Origin: JBQTKD01 sp052389435
Lineage (GTDB): Bacteria > Actinomycetota > Actinomycetes > Sporichthyales > Sporichthyaceae
NCBI GenBank assembly: GCA_052389435.1
Contig: JBQTIB010000030.1
Location: 1 to 58,166 of the forward strand
Reading direction: 5' to 3'
Length of the DNA stretch: 58,166 bases
Positions 1 through 8,572 of this stretch are shown here, piece by piece (position 1 is the stretch's first letter; each line of letters starts with the position of its first letter). Position numbers and translations under genes: made by a program. The notes under the pieces were generated by a model. That model had not been told where the DNA came from, did not search any database, and was given only the letters and a program-made list of their open reading frames with translations.

Positions 1-1
1 G

Positions 2-37
2 GTCACCATCGTGGACGCGACTCCGGACACGGGCTGA
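2..37 (+). CDS. possible 3' end of an upstream gene (partial)
   Basis: The first bases read in frame as VTIVDATPDTG followed by TGA at 35-37, so an upstream gene may end here. Only 11 codons are visible and no family can be named. Positions 38-92 hold nothing recognisable. Confidence 0.3.
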   Translation, partial: VTIVDATPDTG

Positions 38-92
38 ACGTCGGGGCGGCGCAGAGCCCGCCCGACCGCGCCCCGCGCAGCCGCGTCCGCGC

Positions 93-467
93 TCAGCGAG
101 CGAACATCGCCGGTAGGTCGACGGGCGTGACGATCGGCCGCCGCGGTGCGCGGCAGGAGTAGCGCGACGGTCCACACTCCAACGGAAACTCGTCGTAGTC
201 CCCGTAGTAGTAGTCGTCGTCGTAGTCCCCGTAGTAGTCGTCGTCGTGGTAGCGGCTCCAGCCGTGGTACGGGCGCTCGCCGTTGCAGTACTTCTTGCCG
301 CTGTAGTTGCGATGGCACTTGCCGGAGGTTGCGGTGGGAACGACCACCTCGGCGGCGCCCAGGCCGAACTCGGCGGCGGTTGCCGCGTGGGCGTCCACCG
401 GAGTGATCGTGAACGTCAGGGCGGCGACGGCGCCCGTCGCGACCAGGGCGCGGGTGACGATGCGCAT
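93..467 (-). CDS. secreted Asp/Tyr-rich small protein
   Basis: This 124-residue protein is predicted to be exported. Residues 1-28 form a signal peptide: positive start (MRIVTR), hydrophobic core, and a likely cut after AHA. The mature part has four cysteines (51, 61, 98, 105), which could form two disulfides. Residues 73-93 are almost only Asp, Tyr and Gly in repeated DDYYGDY-like steps, and the DNA there is a trinucleotide-like repeat. An acidic, aromatic stretch of this kind could bind cations or the wall, but that is a guess. The ATG at 467 was chosen because a GGAGG lies just upstream and the signal peptide begins there; a longer frame reaching 560 lacks these signs. It is divergent from the Crp-type regulator. 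No family is recognised. Confidence 0.6.
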   Translation of the reverse strand: MRIVTRALVATGAVAALTFTITPVDAHAATAAEFGLGAAEVVVPTATSGKCHRNYSGKKYCNGERPYHGWSRYHDDDYYGDYDDDYYYGDYDEFPLECGPSRYSCRAPRRPIVTPVDLPAMFAR

Positions 468-551
468 GGGGCCTCCAGAATGTCCTGCGCGGCTCGCCCC
501 CCGGCTAACGATCACGAGTCTGGCATTCGCGACGTCGGGGAATCGGCGCAA

Positions 552-599
552 CTTGATCATGAACTCGTCCCCTCTTGATCAATCCGAACCAAGATTGGT
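552..599. promoter_or_regulatory. palindromes in the divergent secreted-protein/crp control region
   Basis: Between the two divergent genes lie two TTGATCA copies (552-558 and 575-581) and a 12-bp palindrome ACCAA-GA-TTGGT at 588-599, just before the -10 box of the regulator gene. They may be operators for the regulator itself. This rests on symmetry and position only. Confidence 0.35.
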
Positions 600-612
600 C
601 CCACCGGCGCGA

Positions 613-618
613 TAGGTT
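613..618 (+). promoter_or_regulatory. -10 box of a leaderless promoter (crp-type gene)
   Basis: TAGGTT lies 7 nt before the ATG at 626 and no Shine-Dalgarno is present, so transcription probably starts at or next to the start codon. Confidence 0.5.
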
Positions 619-625
619 CCGCCGC

Positions 626-1318
626 ATGAATCCGGAGCGGGTCGCCGAGCTGTTGGGCAGGACCGAGCCGTTCGCCGCGTTGGACGGCCGACCCCTGCTG
701 GCGCTGGCCGAGGTGGCGTCGGTGCGTACCTACAAGCGTGGCCAGTACGTGTTCGGCCAGGAGGATCCGGGCGATGCGATGTTCGTCCTGGTCTCGGGTT
801 CGGTGAAGGTCCTGGTCAACTCCCCCGACGGCGCCGAGGTGCTGTTCTGCACCCTCGGCGAGGGCGAGGTGTTCGGCGAACTGTCCTTCCTCGACGGCCG
901 GCCGCGGTCCGCGTCGGTCCTGACCGTCGAGGCGACGCAGGCGATCGCCCTGACCCGGGCGGCGCTGGACTCGGTGCTCGACACCCAGCCCGCGATCGCG
1001 CGCGCCCTGCTCGTGTACCTGACCGAGATGGTGCGCCGCCTGTCCGAGCAGGCCGCCGATCTGGTCTTCCTCGACCTCGAGGGCCGTCTCGCGAAATGCC
1101 TGGACCGGCTCGCCGAGGACAAGGGCAAGGTCGAGTCGGAGGGCGTTCGGCTGGACCTGAACATCACCCAATCCGACCTTGCGAGCATGGTCGGGGCCTC
1201 GCGCCCGAGCGTGAACCAGGCCCTGCAGTCGTTCAACAAACGCGGCTTCGTCCGCACCGAGGGTCGTTCGATCCTGATCACCGACCGCGCCGCCCTGCGC
1301 CGCCGACACCAGAGGTAG
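626..1318 (+). CDS. Crp/Fnr family transcriptional regulator
   Basis: The product (230 residues) is a cyclic-nucleotide-binding-fold regulator. An N-terminal beta-roll covers about residues 10-125, with the phosphate-cassette-like stretch FGELSFLDGRPRSAS. A long dimerisation helix follows, then a C-terminal winged helix-turn-helix (ITQSDLASMVGASRPSVNQAL) that should contact DNA. The size is usual for Crp/Fnr proteins. FGELSFLDGRPRSA resembles cAMP-binding members (consensus FGExxLxxxxxRxA), but the ligand is unproven. No Cys cluster for an Fe-S centre is present, so an Fnr-type oxygen sensor is unlikely. The ATG at 626 was preferred over a TTG at 575 because a -10 box sits 7 nt upstream of it. 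Target genes are unknown; the palindromes upstream suggest autoregulation. Confidence 0.88.
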   Translation: MNPERVAELLGRTEPFAALDGRPLLALAEVASVRTYKRGQYVFGQEDPGDAMFVLVSGSVKVLVNSPDGAEVLFCTLGEGEVFGELSFLDGRPRSASVLTVEATQAIALTRAALDSVLDTQPAIARALLVYLTEMVRRLSEQAADLVFLDLEGRLAKCLDRLAEDKGKVESEGVRLDLNITQSDLASMVGASRPSVNQALQSFNKRGFVRTEGRSILITDRAALRRRHQR

Positions 1319-1345
1319 GCGAGCCGCCTCCGGGCGAGGAAGGGT

Positions 1346-2247
1346 CTAGCGGGACAGGCGGCGCATCTTTCGGGTGCAGGCGACGGCGGCGACCGCCGTG
1401 AGCAGGACCGACCAGAACACGGTGAGCGCCACCGGGTGCTGCGCCGGGAACGAAGCGGCGTCGGCGTAGGGATTCGGGTTGCCGAACATCGCCCGAGCGG
1501 CCGCGGCCACCGAGGACACCGGATTCCACTCCGCCGCCTGCTCCAGGCCCACCGGCATGCTCGCGGGCGGGACGAACGCGCTGGAGACGAACGTGATCGG
1601 GAACAGGTAGATCATCGGCAGGGTCTGGGCGACCTCGATACTTTTCGCGGCGAGGCCGAGCCACACACCGACCCAGCTCATCGCGAAGCCGAACGCGGCC
1701 AGCAGCGCGAACCCGGCGACCGCGCGCGCGAAGCCGTCGGAGATCCGCCAACCGACGGCGAGCCCGCACGCGGCCATCACCAGGATCGAGATGGCGAGCC
1801 GGGCGAGGTCTCCCATCGTGCGGCCGATCAGAATCGCGGCCGGGTGGATCGGCATCGAGCGGAAGCGGTCCATCAGACCGAGCTTCATGTCGAAGGCGAT
1901 GCCCAGGGCCGTCGGGTAGGTGGTGAACGCGACGGCCTGCGCGAAGACCCCGGCCATCAGAAAGTCCCGGTAGTCGGCTCCGCCGGGAAGCTCGATCGCC
2001 CCGCCGAAGACCAGCGAGAAGAGCAGCACGAGCACCAACGGCTGCACGACGATGAACGGCCACAGCGCGCGGATGCGCACCGTGTGGATCAGGTTTCGCT
2101 GCGTCAGAACGACGGCGTCGGCCAGCGCCCACGCGAGTTCGCCGGGCCAGGTGGGTGGGTTGCGCCGGTCCGGTGTGGTCCGGCCGGCGCGGCGCCTTCC
2201 CGCCGACCGTTCGAGTTCGGCGCCCGCGCCGGGCCCGAGGCGCTCGC

Positions 2248-2251
<4 letters not shown>
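1346..2251 (-). CDS. ABC-2 type exporter permease (DrrB-like)
   Basis: This is a 301-residue integral membrane protein with about six hydrophobic segments and the ABC-2 layout: a first TM (ALWPFIVVQPLVLVLLFSLVF), a cytoplasmic RFRSMPIHP segment, and the conserved PMIYLFPITFVSSAFVP near the end. It pairs with the ATPase gene just upstream. The GTG start at 2251 overlaps the ATPase stop codon as GTGTGA, which implies translational coupling. DrrAB-type pairs export hydrophobic drugs or lipids, but the substrate cannot be read here. A frame running through into the ATPase region is out of register with the ATPase and is not a fusion. Confidence 0.88.
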
Positions 2252-3192
<941 letters not shown>

Positions 3193-3293
3193 CGTGCCGG
3201 GTCGGTCGATCGGGCCGCAGCGTTCCTGGGCCGATCGCGCCCGACTGTCGGCCCGCAGCGGCCCGTGTCAACTCTGCCGCGGGCCGACCCGGC

Positions 3294-3320
3294 CCGCTGC
3301 GGGAGGACCTCCCGCAGCGG
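3294..3320 (-). terminator. hairpin terminator after threonine ammonia-lyase
   Basis: CCGCTGCGGGAGG and its exact complement CCTCCCGCAGCGG face each other around one base (3294-3306 / 3308-3320), so the apex must open. It lies just past the stop of the upstream minus-strand gene. There is no T-run. Confidence 0.6.
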
Positions 3321-3328
3321 AAACGGGG

Positions 3329-4543
3329 TCAGCCGAAGGCCAGGGAGTAGCCGGCGGCGCGCAGGCGTGCGAGGACGACGTCGGTGTGCTTGCCGCCTCT
3401 GGTCTCGAGCTGGACGTACACCTCGACCTCTTCGACGTGCAGGCGCGGGTTGGTGCGCAGGTGCTCGACCTCGAGGACGTTCGCGTCGGCCTCGGCGAGC
3501 TCGCGGAGCAGCGCCGCGAGCGCCCCGGGGCGGTCGGGCAGACGCAGTCGGAAGGCGACGTAGCGCCCTGCCGCGGCTAGGCCGTGCCGCAGGAGGCGCA
3601 GCATCAGCAGCGGGTCGACGTTCCCACCGGAAAGGACGGCGACGATCGGCGGCTCGAAGGCCTGCGGATCGTCGAGCAGCGCCGCAACGGCGGCTGCACC
3701 GGCCGGTTCCACGACCAGCTTGGCCCGCTCCAGGCACAGCAGCAGCGCCTGTGAGAGGTACTCCTCGGAGACGGTGCGGACGTCGGAGACGAGATCGGCG
3801 ACGACGGCGAACGGGACGTCTCCGGGTTTGGCGACCGCGATGCCGTCGGCCATGGTCGCGGTGTGGTCGAGCGCGACGGGGTGCCCGGCGGCCAGCGAGC
3901 CGGGCCAGGCGGCGGCGGAGGCGGCCTGGACGCCGACGATCCGCACGTCGGGTCGGTGCGACAGCGCCGCGGCGACGCCCGCGAGAAGCCCGCCGCCGCC
4001 GGTGGGTACGACGACGGTGCGAACGTCGGGGACCTGTTCCAGGATCTCCAGGCCCACGCTGCCCTGACCGGCCACGATGTCGGCGTGGTCGAAGGGATGG
4101 ATGAAGGTGGCGCCGGTCTGTTCCGCGGTCTCCGCGGCGGCGAGGAGAGCGTCGGCCACCGAGTGCCCGACGAGCCGCACGGTGGCGCCGTAGCCCTCCG
4201 TCGCCGCGATCTTCGGCAGCGGAGCGCCGTTGGGCATCAGCACGGTGGCGGTGATCCCGAGCAGGGAGGCGGCGAGGGCGACGCCCTGCCCGTGGTTGCC
4301 GGCGCTGGCGGCGATCACGCCTGCGGCGCGCTCGGCCTCGGACAGGCGCGACAGGCGCACGTAGGCCCCGCGGATCTTGAACGATCCGCTGCGCTGGAGG
4401 TTCTCGCACTTGAACCGGACCTCGCCGCCGCAGCGTGCGGTCAGGACTCGAGAGCCGACGACGGGGGTGATCCGCGCGACGGCCTCGAGCACCTCGCGGG
4501 CGGCGAGCACGTCGGCCCGGGTCACCGGGAGATCGGAGGGCAC
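3329..4543 (-). CDS. ilvA: threonine ammonia-lyase (threonine dehydratase) with ACT domain
   Basis: This PLP enzyme (404 residues) deaminates L-threonine to 2-oxobutanoate, the first step towards isoleucine, and may also act on serine. The PLP-binding lysine is in GSFKIRGA (K56). SAGNHGQGVA and the glycine loop PTGGGGLLAG follow, and VVEPAGAAA is also typical. The last ~75 residues (RLPDRPGALAALL onward) are a single ACT domain, as in the medium-length form. The GTG at 4543 was chosen because CAGACT, a -10-like box, ends 6 nt before it with no Shine-Dalgarno; a GTG at 4576 would add 11 unlikely residues (MSCGSHCQTPH). It stands alone, divergent from the MFS gene. Confidence 0.88.
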   Translation of the reverse strand: MPSDLPVTRADVLAAREVLEAVARITPVVGSRVLTARCGGEVRFKCENLQRSGSFKIRGAYVRLSRLSEAERAAGVIAASAGNHGQGVALAASLLGITATVLMPNGAPLPKIAATEGYGATVRLVGHSVADALLAAAETAEQTGATFIHPFDHADIVAGQGSVGLEILEQVPDVRTVVVPTGGGGLLAGVAAALSHRPDVRIVGVQAASAAAWPGSLAAGHPVALDHTATMADGIAVAKPGDVPFAVVADLVSDVRTVSEEYLSQALLLCLERAKLVVEPAGAAAVAALLDDPQAFEPPIVAVLSGGNVDPLLMLRLLRHGLAAAGRYVAFRLRLPDRPGALAALLRELAEADANVLEVEHLRTNPRLHVEEVEVYVQLETRGGKHTDVVLARLRAAGYSLAFG

Positions 4544-4549
4544 GTGGGG

Positions 4550-4555
4550 AGTCTG
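4550..4555 (-). promoter_or_regulatory. -10 box of a leaderless promoter (ilvA)
   Basis: On the minus strand CAGACT ends 6 nt before the GTG at 4543, the spacing seen for other leaderless starts here. Confidence 0.35.
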
Positions 4556-4680
4556 ACAGTGCGAGCCGCAACTCACTCGCCAGTGCAGTTGAACACGCCC
4601 CTGCGGCCCGCCAGGCGTGCTCGACTGCGCGGTCGGCCCGGATGGGGGACGGCGCGGTCGAGCCGTGGGTGGGGCTCGCC

Positions 4681-4686
4681 TACCCT
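4681..4686 (+). promoter_or_regulatory. -10 box of a leaderless promoter (MFS exporter)
   Basis: TACCCT is followed by 6 nt and then the GTG at 4693. A weak -35 (GTCGAG, 4657-4662) lies 18 nt upstream. Confidence 0.5.
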
Positions 4687-4692
4687 TGGCCG

Positions 4693-6228
4693 GTGACCGA
4701 GACCGGCCCGCCCGGGGCGCCCGCCCGGGACTTCCACCTGGTCCTGGTGGGCGTGCTGCTCGGCGTGCTGCTCGCGGCCCTCGACGGAACGATCGTCGCG
4801 GTCGCCCTGCCGACGATCGTCGGAGACCTCGGCGGCATCGAGGACACCCACTGGGTGATCACCGCCTACCTGCTGACGGCGACGACCTCGACGCTGCTCT
4901 ACGGGCGCGCCTCCGACGTCTACGGGCGCAAGCCGCTGCTGCTGGCCGCCGTCGGACTGTTCCTGGCCGGTTCGGTGCTGTGCGGGCTCGCGCAGGGCAT
5001 GGGCACGCTCGCGGCCGCCCGCGCGATCCAGGGTCTCGGCGGCGGCGGGTTCGTCTCGTTGGCCTACGCGGTCATCGCGGACAACGTTCCGCGGGAGAAG
5101 CGGCCGCGCTACGCCGGGCTGATCGGCGCCACCTTCGGCATCGGCGGCGTCCTTGGACCGCTGCTCGGCGGCGTCGTCGTCGACGGGCCCGGCTGGCGCT
5201 GGGTGTTCTACCTGAACGTGCCGATCGGCATCGTGGTCCTGGTGCTCCTGGTCCGGTGCCTGCCCGCGGGCGGGGGCGTGCGCACGGACCGCCTCGACGT
5301 GCGCGGCGCCGTGCTGCTCGCCGGGGTCGTCGGCTGCTTCCTGTGCTGGATCACGCGCGGGCAGGAGGCCGGGTACTCCAGCCCGCAGAGCTACCTGCTC
5401 GGGGTCGCGGCCGTGGTGTTGACTCCGGCCTTTCTCCTCGCCCAGCGGCGTGCCGCCTCGCCCGTGCTGCCGCTGCGCCTGTTCGCCGACCGGACGGTGG
5501 CGCTGACGCTGGCGATCGCGTTCGGCATGGGGCTCGCGCTGTTCGCCGCGATTCTGTTCGTGCCGCTGTTCCTCCAACTGGTCCAGGAGCGCAGCGCGTC
5601 GGCCAGCGGCCTGCTGCTCTCGGCCATGACGATCGGCCTGCTGTTCTCCTCCGGCGGCGTCGGGCACGCCGTCGCCCGCAGCGGCCGGGCACGGTCGCCG
5701 ATGACGCTTGGCTGCGGCATCGTCGCCGCCTCGCTCGCGGCGCTGGCGCTGCTCGAACCCGGTTCCTCGGCCGGCCTGACCGTCCTCGCCCTTGCCGCGT
5801 TCGGTCTCGGGCTCGGCCTGGTGTCGCCGCTGCTGGTGACCGTCGCGCAGTCGGCGGTCACCCCGCGGGAGATCGGCGTGACGACCTCCGCGGTTTCCTT
5901 CTTCCGCGGTCTCGGCGGGACGGTCGGCACCGCGATCGGCGCGGCGGTGCTCACCCACGTCGTGTCCGGCCGCCTCGGCGGCGGGGACGTCGACCTGCGC
6001 GAACTGAGCCTGCTGCCCGAGCAGGTCGCGGCCATGCCGGCGGCCGAGCACGCCACCTTCGCCCTCGCCTACGCCGACGCCGCGACGACCGTGTTCTGGA
6101 TCGGCGCCGCCGTGGCGGCGATCTCCTGCCTGCTCAGCGCCCTGGTGCGGGACCCGGCTCAGTCCGCGGACCAGTACGCGCCCGCGGCGAGCACCAACGC
6201 GCCCGCCCCGACGAGCCCCGCGTCCTGA
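4693..6228 (+). CDS. MFS drug exporter, DHA2 (EmrB/QacA) family, 14 TM
   Basis: The product (511 residues) is a proton-coupled efflux pump of the inner membrane. It has DHA2 hallmarks: LDGTIVAVALPTI in TM1, the loop 2-3 motif YGRASDVYGRKPLL, and the motif-C-like GIGGVLGPLLGGVVVD in TM5. Length and hydrophobic pattern fit 14 TM segments. The GTG at 4693 was preferred over an ATG at 4642 because it follows a -10 box and places the start just before TM1; the longer form adds MGDGAVEPW and so on. The 3' end overlaps the convergent ROK gene by about 70 bp. The substrate is unknown. Confidence 0.88.
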   Translation: MTETGPPGAPARDFHLVLVGVLLGVLLAALDGTIVAVALPTIVGDLGGIEDTHWVITAYLLTATTSTLLYGRASDVYGRKPLLLAAVGLFLAGSVLCGLAQGMGTLAAARAIQGLGGGGFVSLAYAVIADNVPREKRPRYAGLIGATFGIGGVLGPLLGGVVVDGPGWRWVFYLNVPIGIVVLVLLVRCLPAGGGVRTDRLDVRGAVLLAGVVGCFLCWITRGQEAGYSSPQSYLLGVAAVVLTPAFLLAQRRAASPVLPLRLFADRTVALTLAIAFGMGLALFAAILFVPLFLQLVQERSASASGLLLSAMTIGLLFSSGGVGHAVARSGRARSPMTLGCGIVAASLAALALLEPGSSAGLTVLALAAFGLGLGLVSPLLVTVAQSAVTPREIGVTTSAVSFFRGLGGTVGTAIGAAVLTHVVSGRLGGGDVDLRELSLLPEQVAAMPAAEHATFALAYADAATTVFWIGAAVAAISCLLSALVRDPAQSADQYAPAASTNAPAPTSPAS

Positions 6229-7070
6229 CCCAGCGCCGCGGGCACCACCTCGACGTCGCGGGCGAAAAACAGCCCCGCGTGGGCTCGGTAGGCGGCGCGC
6301 AGGGGTTTCCACAGGGCGTCCCCGGCCTGGCTCAGACCGCCGCCGAGACACACGACCTCCACGTCGCACAGCGCCACCGCCGACGCGATCGCCACGCCGA
6401 GGGCGGTGCCCGAACGGGCCAGCGCCGCCTGCGCAACCGCGTGGCCGCCGGCCGCGTCGACGGCAAGTGAGGCACCGTCGGATCCCGTCCAACCCTGCTC
6501 GCGAGCCCACTGCACCGTCTTAGGACCACTGGCGATCGCCTCGACGCACCCGCGCCCGCCGCAGGCGCACTCGGGCCCGTCGGGGTCGACGACGACGTGC
6601 CCGACGTGGCCCGCGTTGCCCGCCTTGCCGTCCACGACCCGGCCGCCGAGAACCAGGCCGCCGCCGACGCCCGTGGACACGACCATGCCCAGGACGTTGC
6701 CGTGGCCGGCGCCCGCGCCCCGCCAGTGCTCGGCGACGGCGACGGCGACGGCGTCGTTGTGCACGCGCACCGGCACGCTGCAGAGTTCGGTCAACCGTTC
6801 GCGCAGCGGAAAGTCCCGCCACCCCGGGATGTTCAGCGGAGAGACCTCGCCCGCCGGCCAGCGCATCGGCCCGCCGCAGCCGACGCCCACCCCGACCATG
6901 GCCGGCTCGCGGACCCACTCGACCAGGTCCACCAGCGCCGCCCACACGGCGTCGGCGTCGCCGTTCGGCGTTGGGGCCCGTTCCGAGCGCACCACTCGGC
7001 CGTCGGCGTCGACGATCCCGACCGCGAGTTTGGTCCCGCCGATGTCGACGGCCAGCGCGAGATCAGCCAC
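6159..7070 (-). CDS. ROK family sugar kinase (glucokinase-like)
   Basis: This 303-residue ROK protein has the phosphate-binding motif DIGGTK at residues 9-14 and the ROK zinc motif CACGGRGCVE, with the preceding GHV histidine. It lacks the N-terminal winged helix of ROK repressors, so it is a kinase, probably of glucose or another hexose; ROK family members also phosphorylate N-acetylated amino sugars. The GTG start overlaps the end of the FIST gene by 8 bp, so the two are co-transcribed. Its 3' end runs about 70 bp into the convergent MFS gene, a real antisense overlap because both protein ends look intact. Confidence 0.87.
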   Translation of the reverse strand: MADLALAVDIGGTKLAVGIVDADGRVVRSERAPTPNGDADAVWAALVDLVEWVREPAMVGVGVGCGGPMRWPAGEVSPLNIPGWRDFPLRERLTELCSVPVRVHNDAVAVAVAEHWRGAGAGHGNVLGMVVSTGVGGGLVLGGRVVDGKAGNAGHVGHVVVDPDGPECACGGRGCVEAIASGPKTVQWAREQGWTGSDGASLAVDAAGGHAVAQAALARSGTALGVAIASAVALCDVEVVCLGGGLSQAGDALWKPLRAAYRAHAGLFFARDVEVVPAALGQDAGLVGAGALVLAAGAYWSAD

Positions 7071-8262
7071 CGAAGGCGAGAATCGACGCGGTGAACCCGT
7101 GGAGGTGGTTCTTGCCGGCCACCGGCCCGATCTCGCCGCCGGCGAAGAAGCCGCCGACGGCGGTGACGCCGAGCAGGTCGGTGACGGTCAGCGCGTCGTG
7201 GTGCGGGCCCTCGAACATCGCCGAGCCGCGGCCGTTGCAGGAGAACAGCAGCACCCCGTCGGGGCTGCCGGCCTGCGCGCGGTGGGCACCGAGGATCTCG
7301 ACGAGTTCGGCGTGGGCGCCGTCGGCGTCGCGGACCTGGAATCTGACGGTGCGACCGACCTCGACCACGTCGCCGACGACGACGGACCCGCGATCGGGAC
7401 GCAGCCCGGCGACGCCGCGAATGAGGAAGTCGCCGCGTTCGTGCTCGTCGGCGTACTCGTCCATCGCGATGCCGATCGCCAGCCCCGACATGGCCAGGCG
7501 CCGATCGTCCGGGTCGAGTTCGACGAGGATCTGCTGCAGCTTCTCCACCGCGGGCTGCCCGGCGAGTTCGAGCAGTTCGTTGCCTTCGGACTTGGTGACC
7601 ACCATCGTCGGTCCGATCGGGCGGCAACCCTGGCTGACGACGGGCCAGATCGGGACGTCGCCGCAGAGGATTGCACCGACCGCTCCGGAGTCGAAGGACT
7701 CCCCGTCGCGGCACAGCCACGTGCGTCCGGGGCGCGCGTTCGGACCGCTGGGTCCCGTCGCGAGCCCGCCGACCAGCGGCAGGCCCGGCAGAAACTGTTC
7801 GGACGCGCCGACGAACCCGTCGATCGGGAAGGTCCGCGGGTCGGCGAGAACGATCCCCACGACGGCGTCCTCTTCGGGTTGGGGCAGACCCAACACCGTG
7901 AGGTTGTCCTCGGTACGCAGGGTGTCGAGCACGAAGGTGTGCACGCGCACGCCGGGCAGCACCGCCGCCCACACCGACACCGCCGGCTGCATCTCGACGC
8001 CGGCACCGGTACCGACGACGCCCGGGGCGCTGCACCCGATCACGGTTTCGGCGCCGAGTTCGCGGCACGCCGCCATGCCGGCCGCGGCGATCTGCGAGGC
8101 GTCCGGGCCGGAGACGAACACGCACGCGAAGTCGGGCACGTCCTCGAGCGCGGCGAGGGCCGTCTGCGCCGCCTGCACTGCGGCGGCGACGAGGTCGGCC
8201 GCCTCCGGAACCGGAAACGTTCCGCCGGAACCGACCCGCACCAACCCGCTGCCGAATTTCAC
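7063..8262 (-). CDS. FIST domain signal-transduction protein
   Basis: This 399-residue cytosolic protein has a FIST_N half (about 20-215) and a FIST_C half (about 235-380). Recognisable pieces are GCSAPGVVG, GLPLVGGLATG, and near the end GVLLFSCNGRG and GGFFAGGEIGPV. FIST domains are proposed sensors of small ligands such as amino acids, usually tied to signalling proteins; here the protein stands alone. It comes first in a two-gene operon with the ROK kinase (8-bp overlap), which suggests a link to sugar metabolism, but that is inference. The start is a GTG at 8262 with no clear Shine-Dalgarno. Confidence 0.85.
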   Translation of the reverse strand: MKFGSGLVRVGSGGTFPVPEAADLVAAAVQAAQTALAALEDVPDFACVFVSGPDASQIAAAGMAACRELGAETVIGCSAPGVVGTGAGVEMQPAVSVWAAVLPGVRVHTFVLDTLRTEDNLTVLGLPQPEEDAVVGIVLADPRTFPIDGFVGASEQFLPGLPLVGGLATGPSGPNARPGRTWLCRDGESFDSGAVGAILCGDVPIWPVVSQGCRPIGPTMVVTKSEGNELLELAGQPAVEKLQQILVELDPDDRRLAMSGLAIGIAMDEYADEHERGDFLIRGVAGLRPDRGSVVVGDVVEVGRTVRFQVRDADGAHAELVEILGAHRAQAGSPDGVLLFSCNGRGSAMFEGPHHDALTVTDLLGVTAVGGFFAGGEIGPVAGKNHLHGFTASILAFGG

Positions 8263-8346
8263 GACGCCAACTCAACCACTACGCACTCCCACTTCGCCGC
8301 TCCCCCCGCGCCCCCCCGCCTCCCTTCCCGCGCCCCCCGGACTGCC

Positions 8347-8426
8347 GCTTCACTCGCCGGCGCACCGCTCCACCCGCGCCCAGTCGCCTCCCCCGGCGAG
8401 CGAGGCGGCACCCCAGCGAGTGAAGC
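8347..8426. repeat. 80-bp element with 11-bp terminal inverted repeats, copy 1
   Basis: It begins with GCTTCACTCGC and ends with the exact complement GCGAGTGAAGC. Inside, CGCCTC (8385-8390) and GAGGCG (8402-8407) can form a second stem. It is essentially identical to copy 2. Confidence 0.85.
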
Positions 8427-8478
8427 GCACGGGTCCGAAGTCAGCGGAGAACAATCACCCCGCGCCCCCCGGACTCCC

Positions 8479-8558
8479 GCTTCACTCGCCGGCGCACCGC
8501 TCCACCCGCGCCCAGTCGCCTCCCCCGGCGAGCGAGGCGGCACCCCAGCGAGTGAAGC
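8479..8558. repeat. 80-bp element with 11-bp terminal inverted repeats, copy 2
   Basis: It has the same 11-bp ends and the same 80-bp length as copy 1, 132 bp downstream, between the FIST and acyl-CoA ligase genes. Confidence 0.85.
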
Positions 8559-8572
8559 GCGCAGGTGGGGGC

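Noticed and set aside
575..582. FNR box upstream of the Crp-type gene
   Set aside because: TTGATCAA lacks the 4-bp spacer of a TTGAT-N4-ATCAA site, and the regulator has no Fe-S cysteines. Kept only as a palindrome.
8263..8572. Protein-coding reading of the 80-bp elements (SLAGVPPRSPGEATG-like peptide)
   Set aside because: The open frame is a by-product of GC content. Copies differ in frame context, lack start signals, and lie between gene ends.
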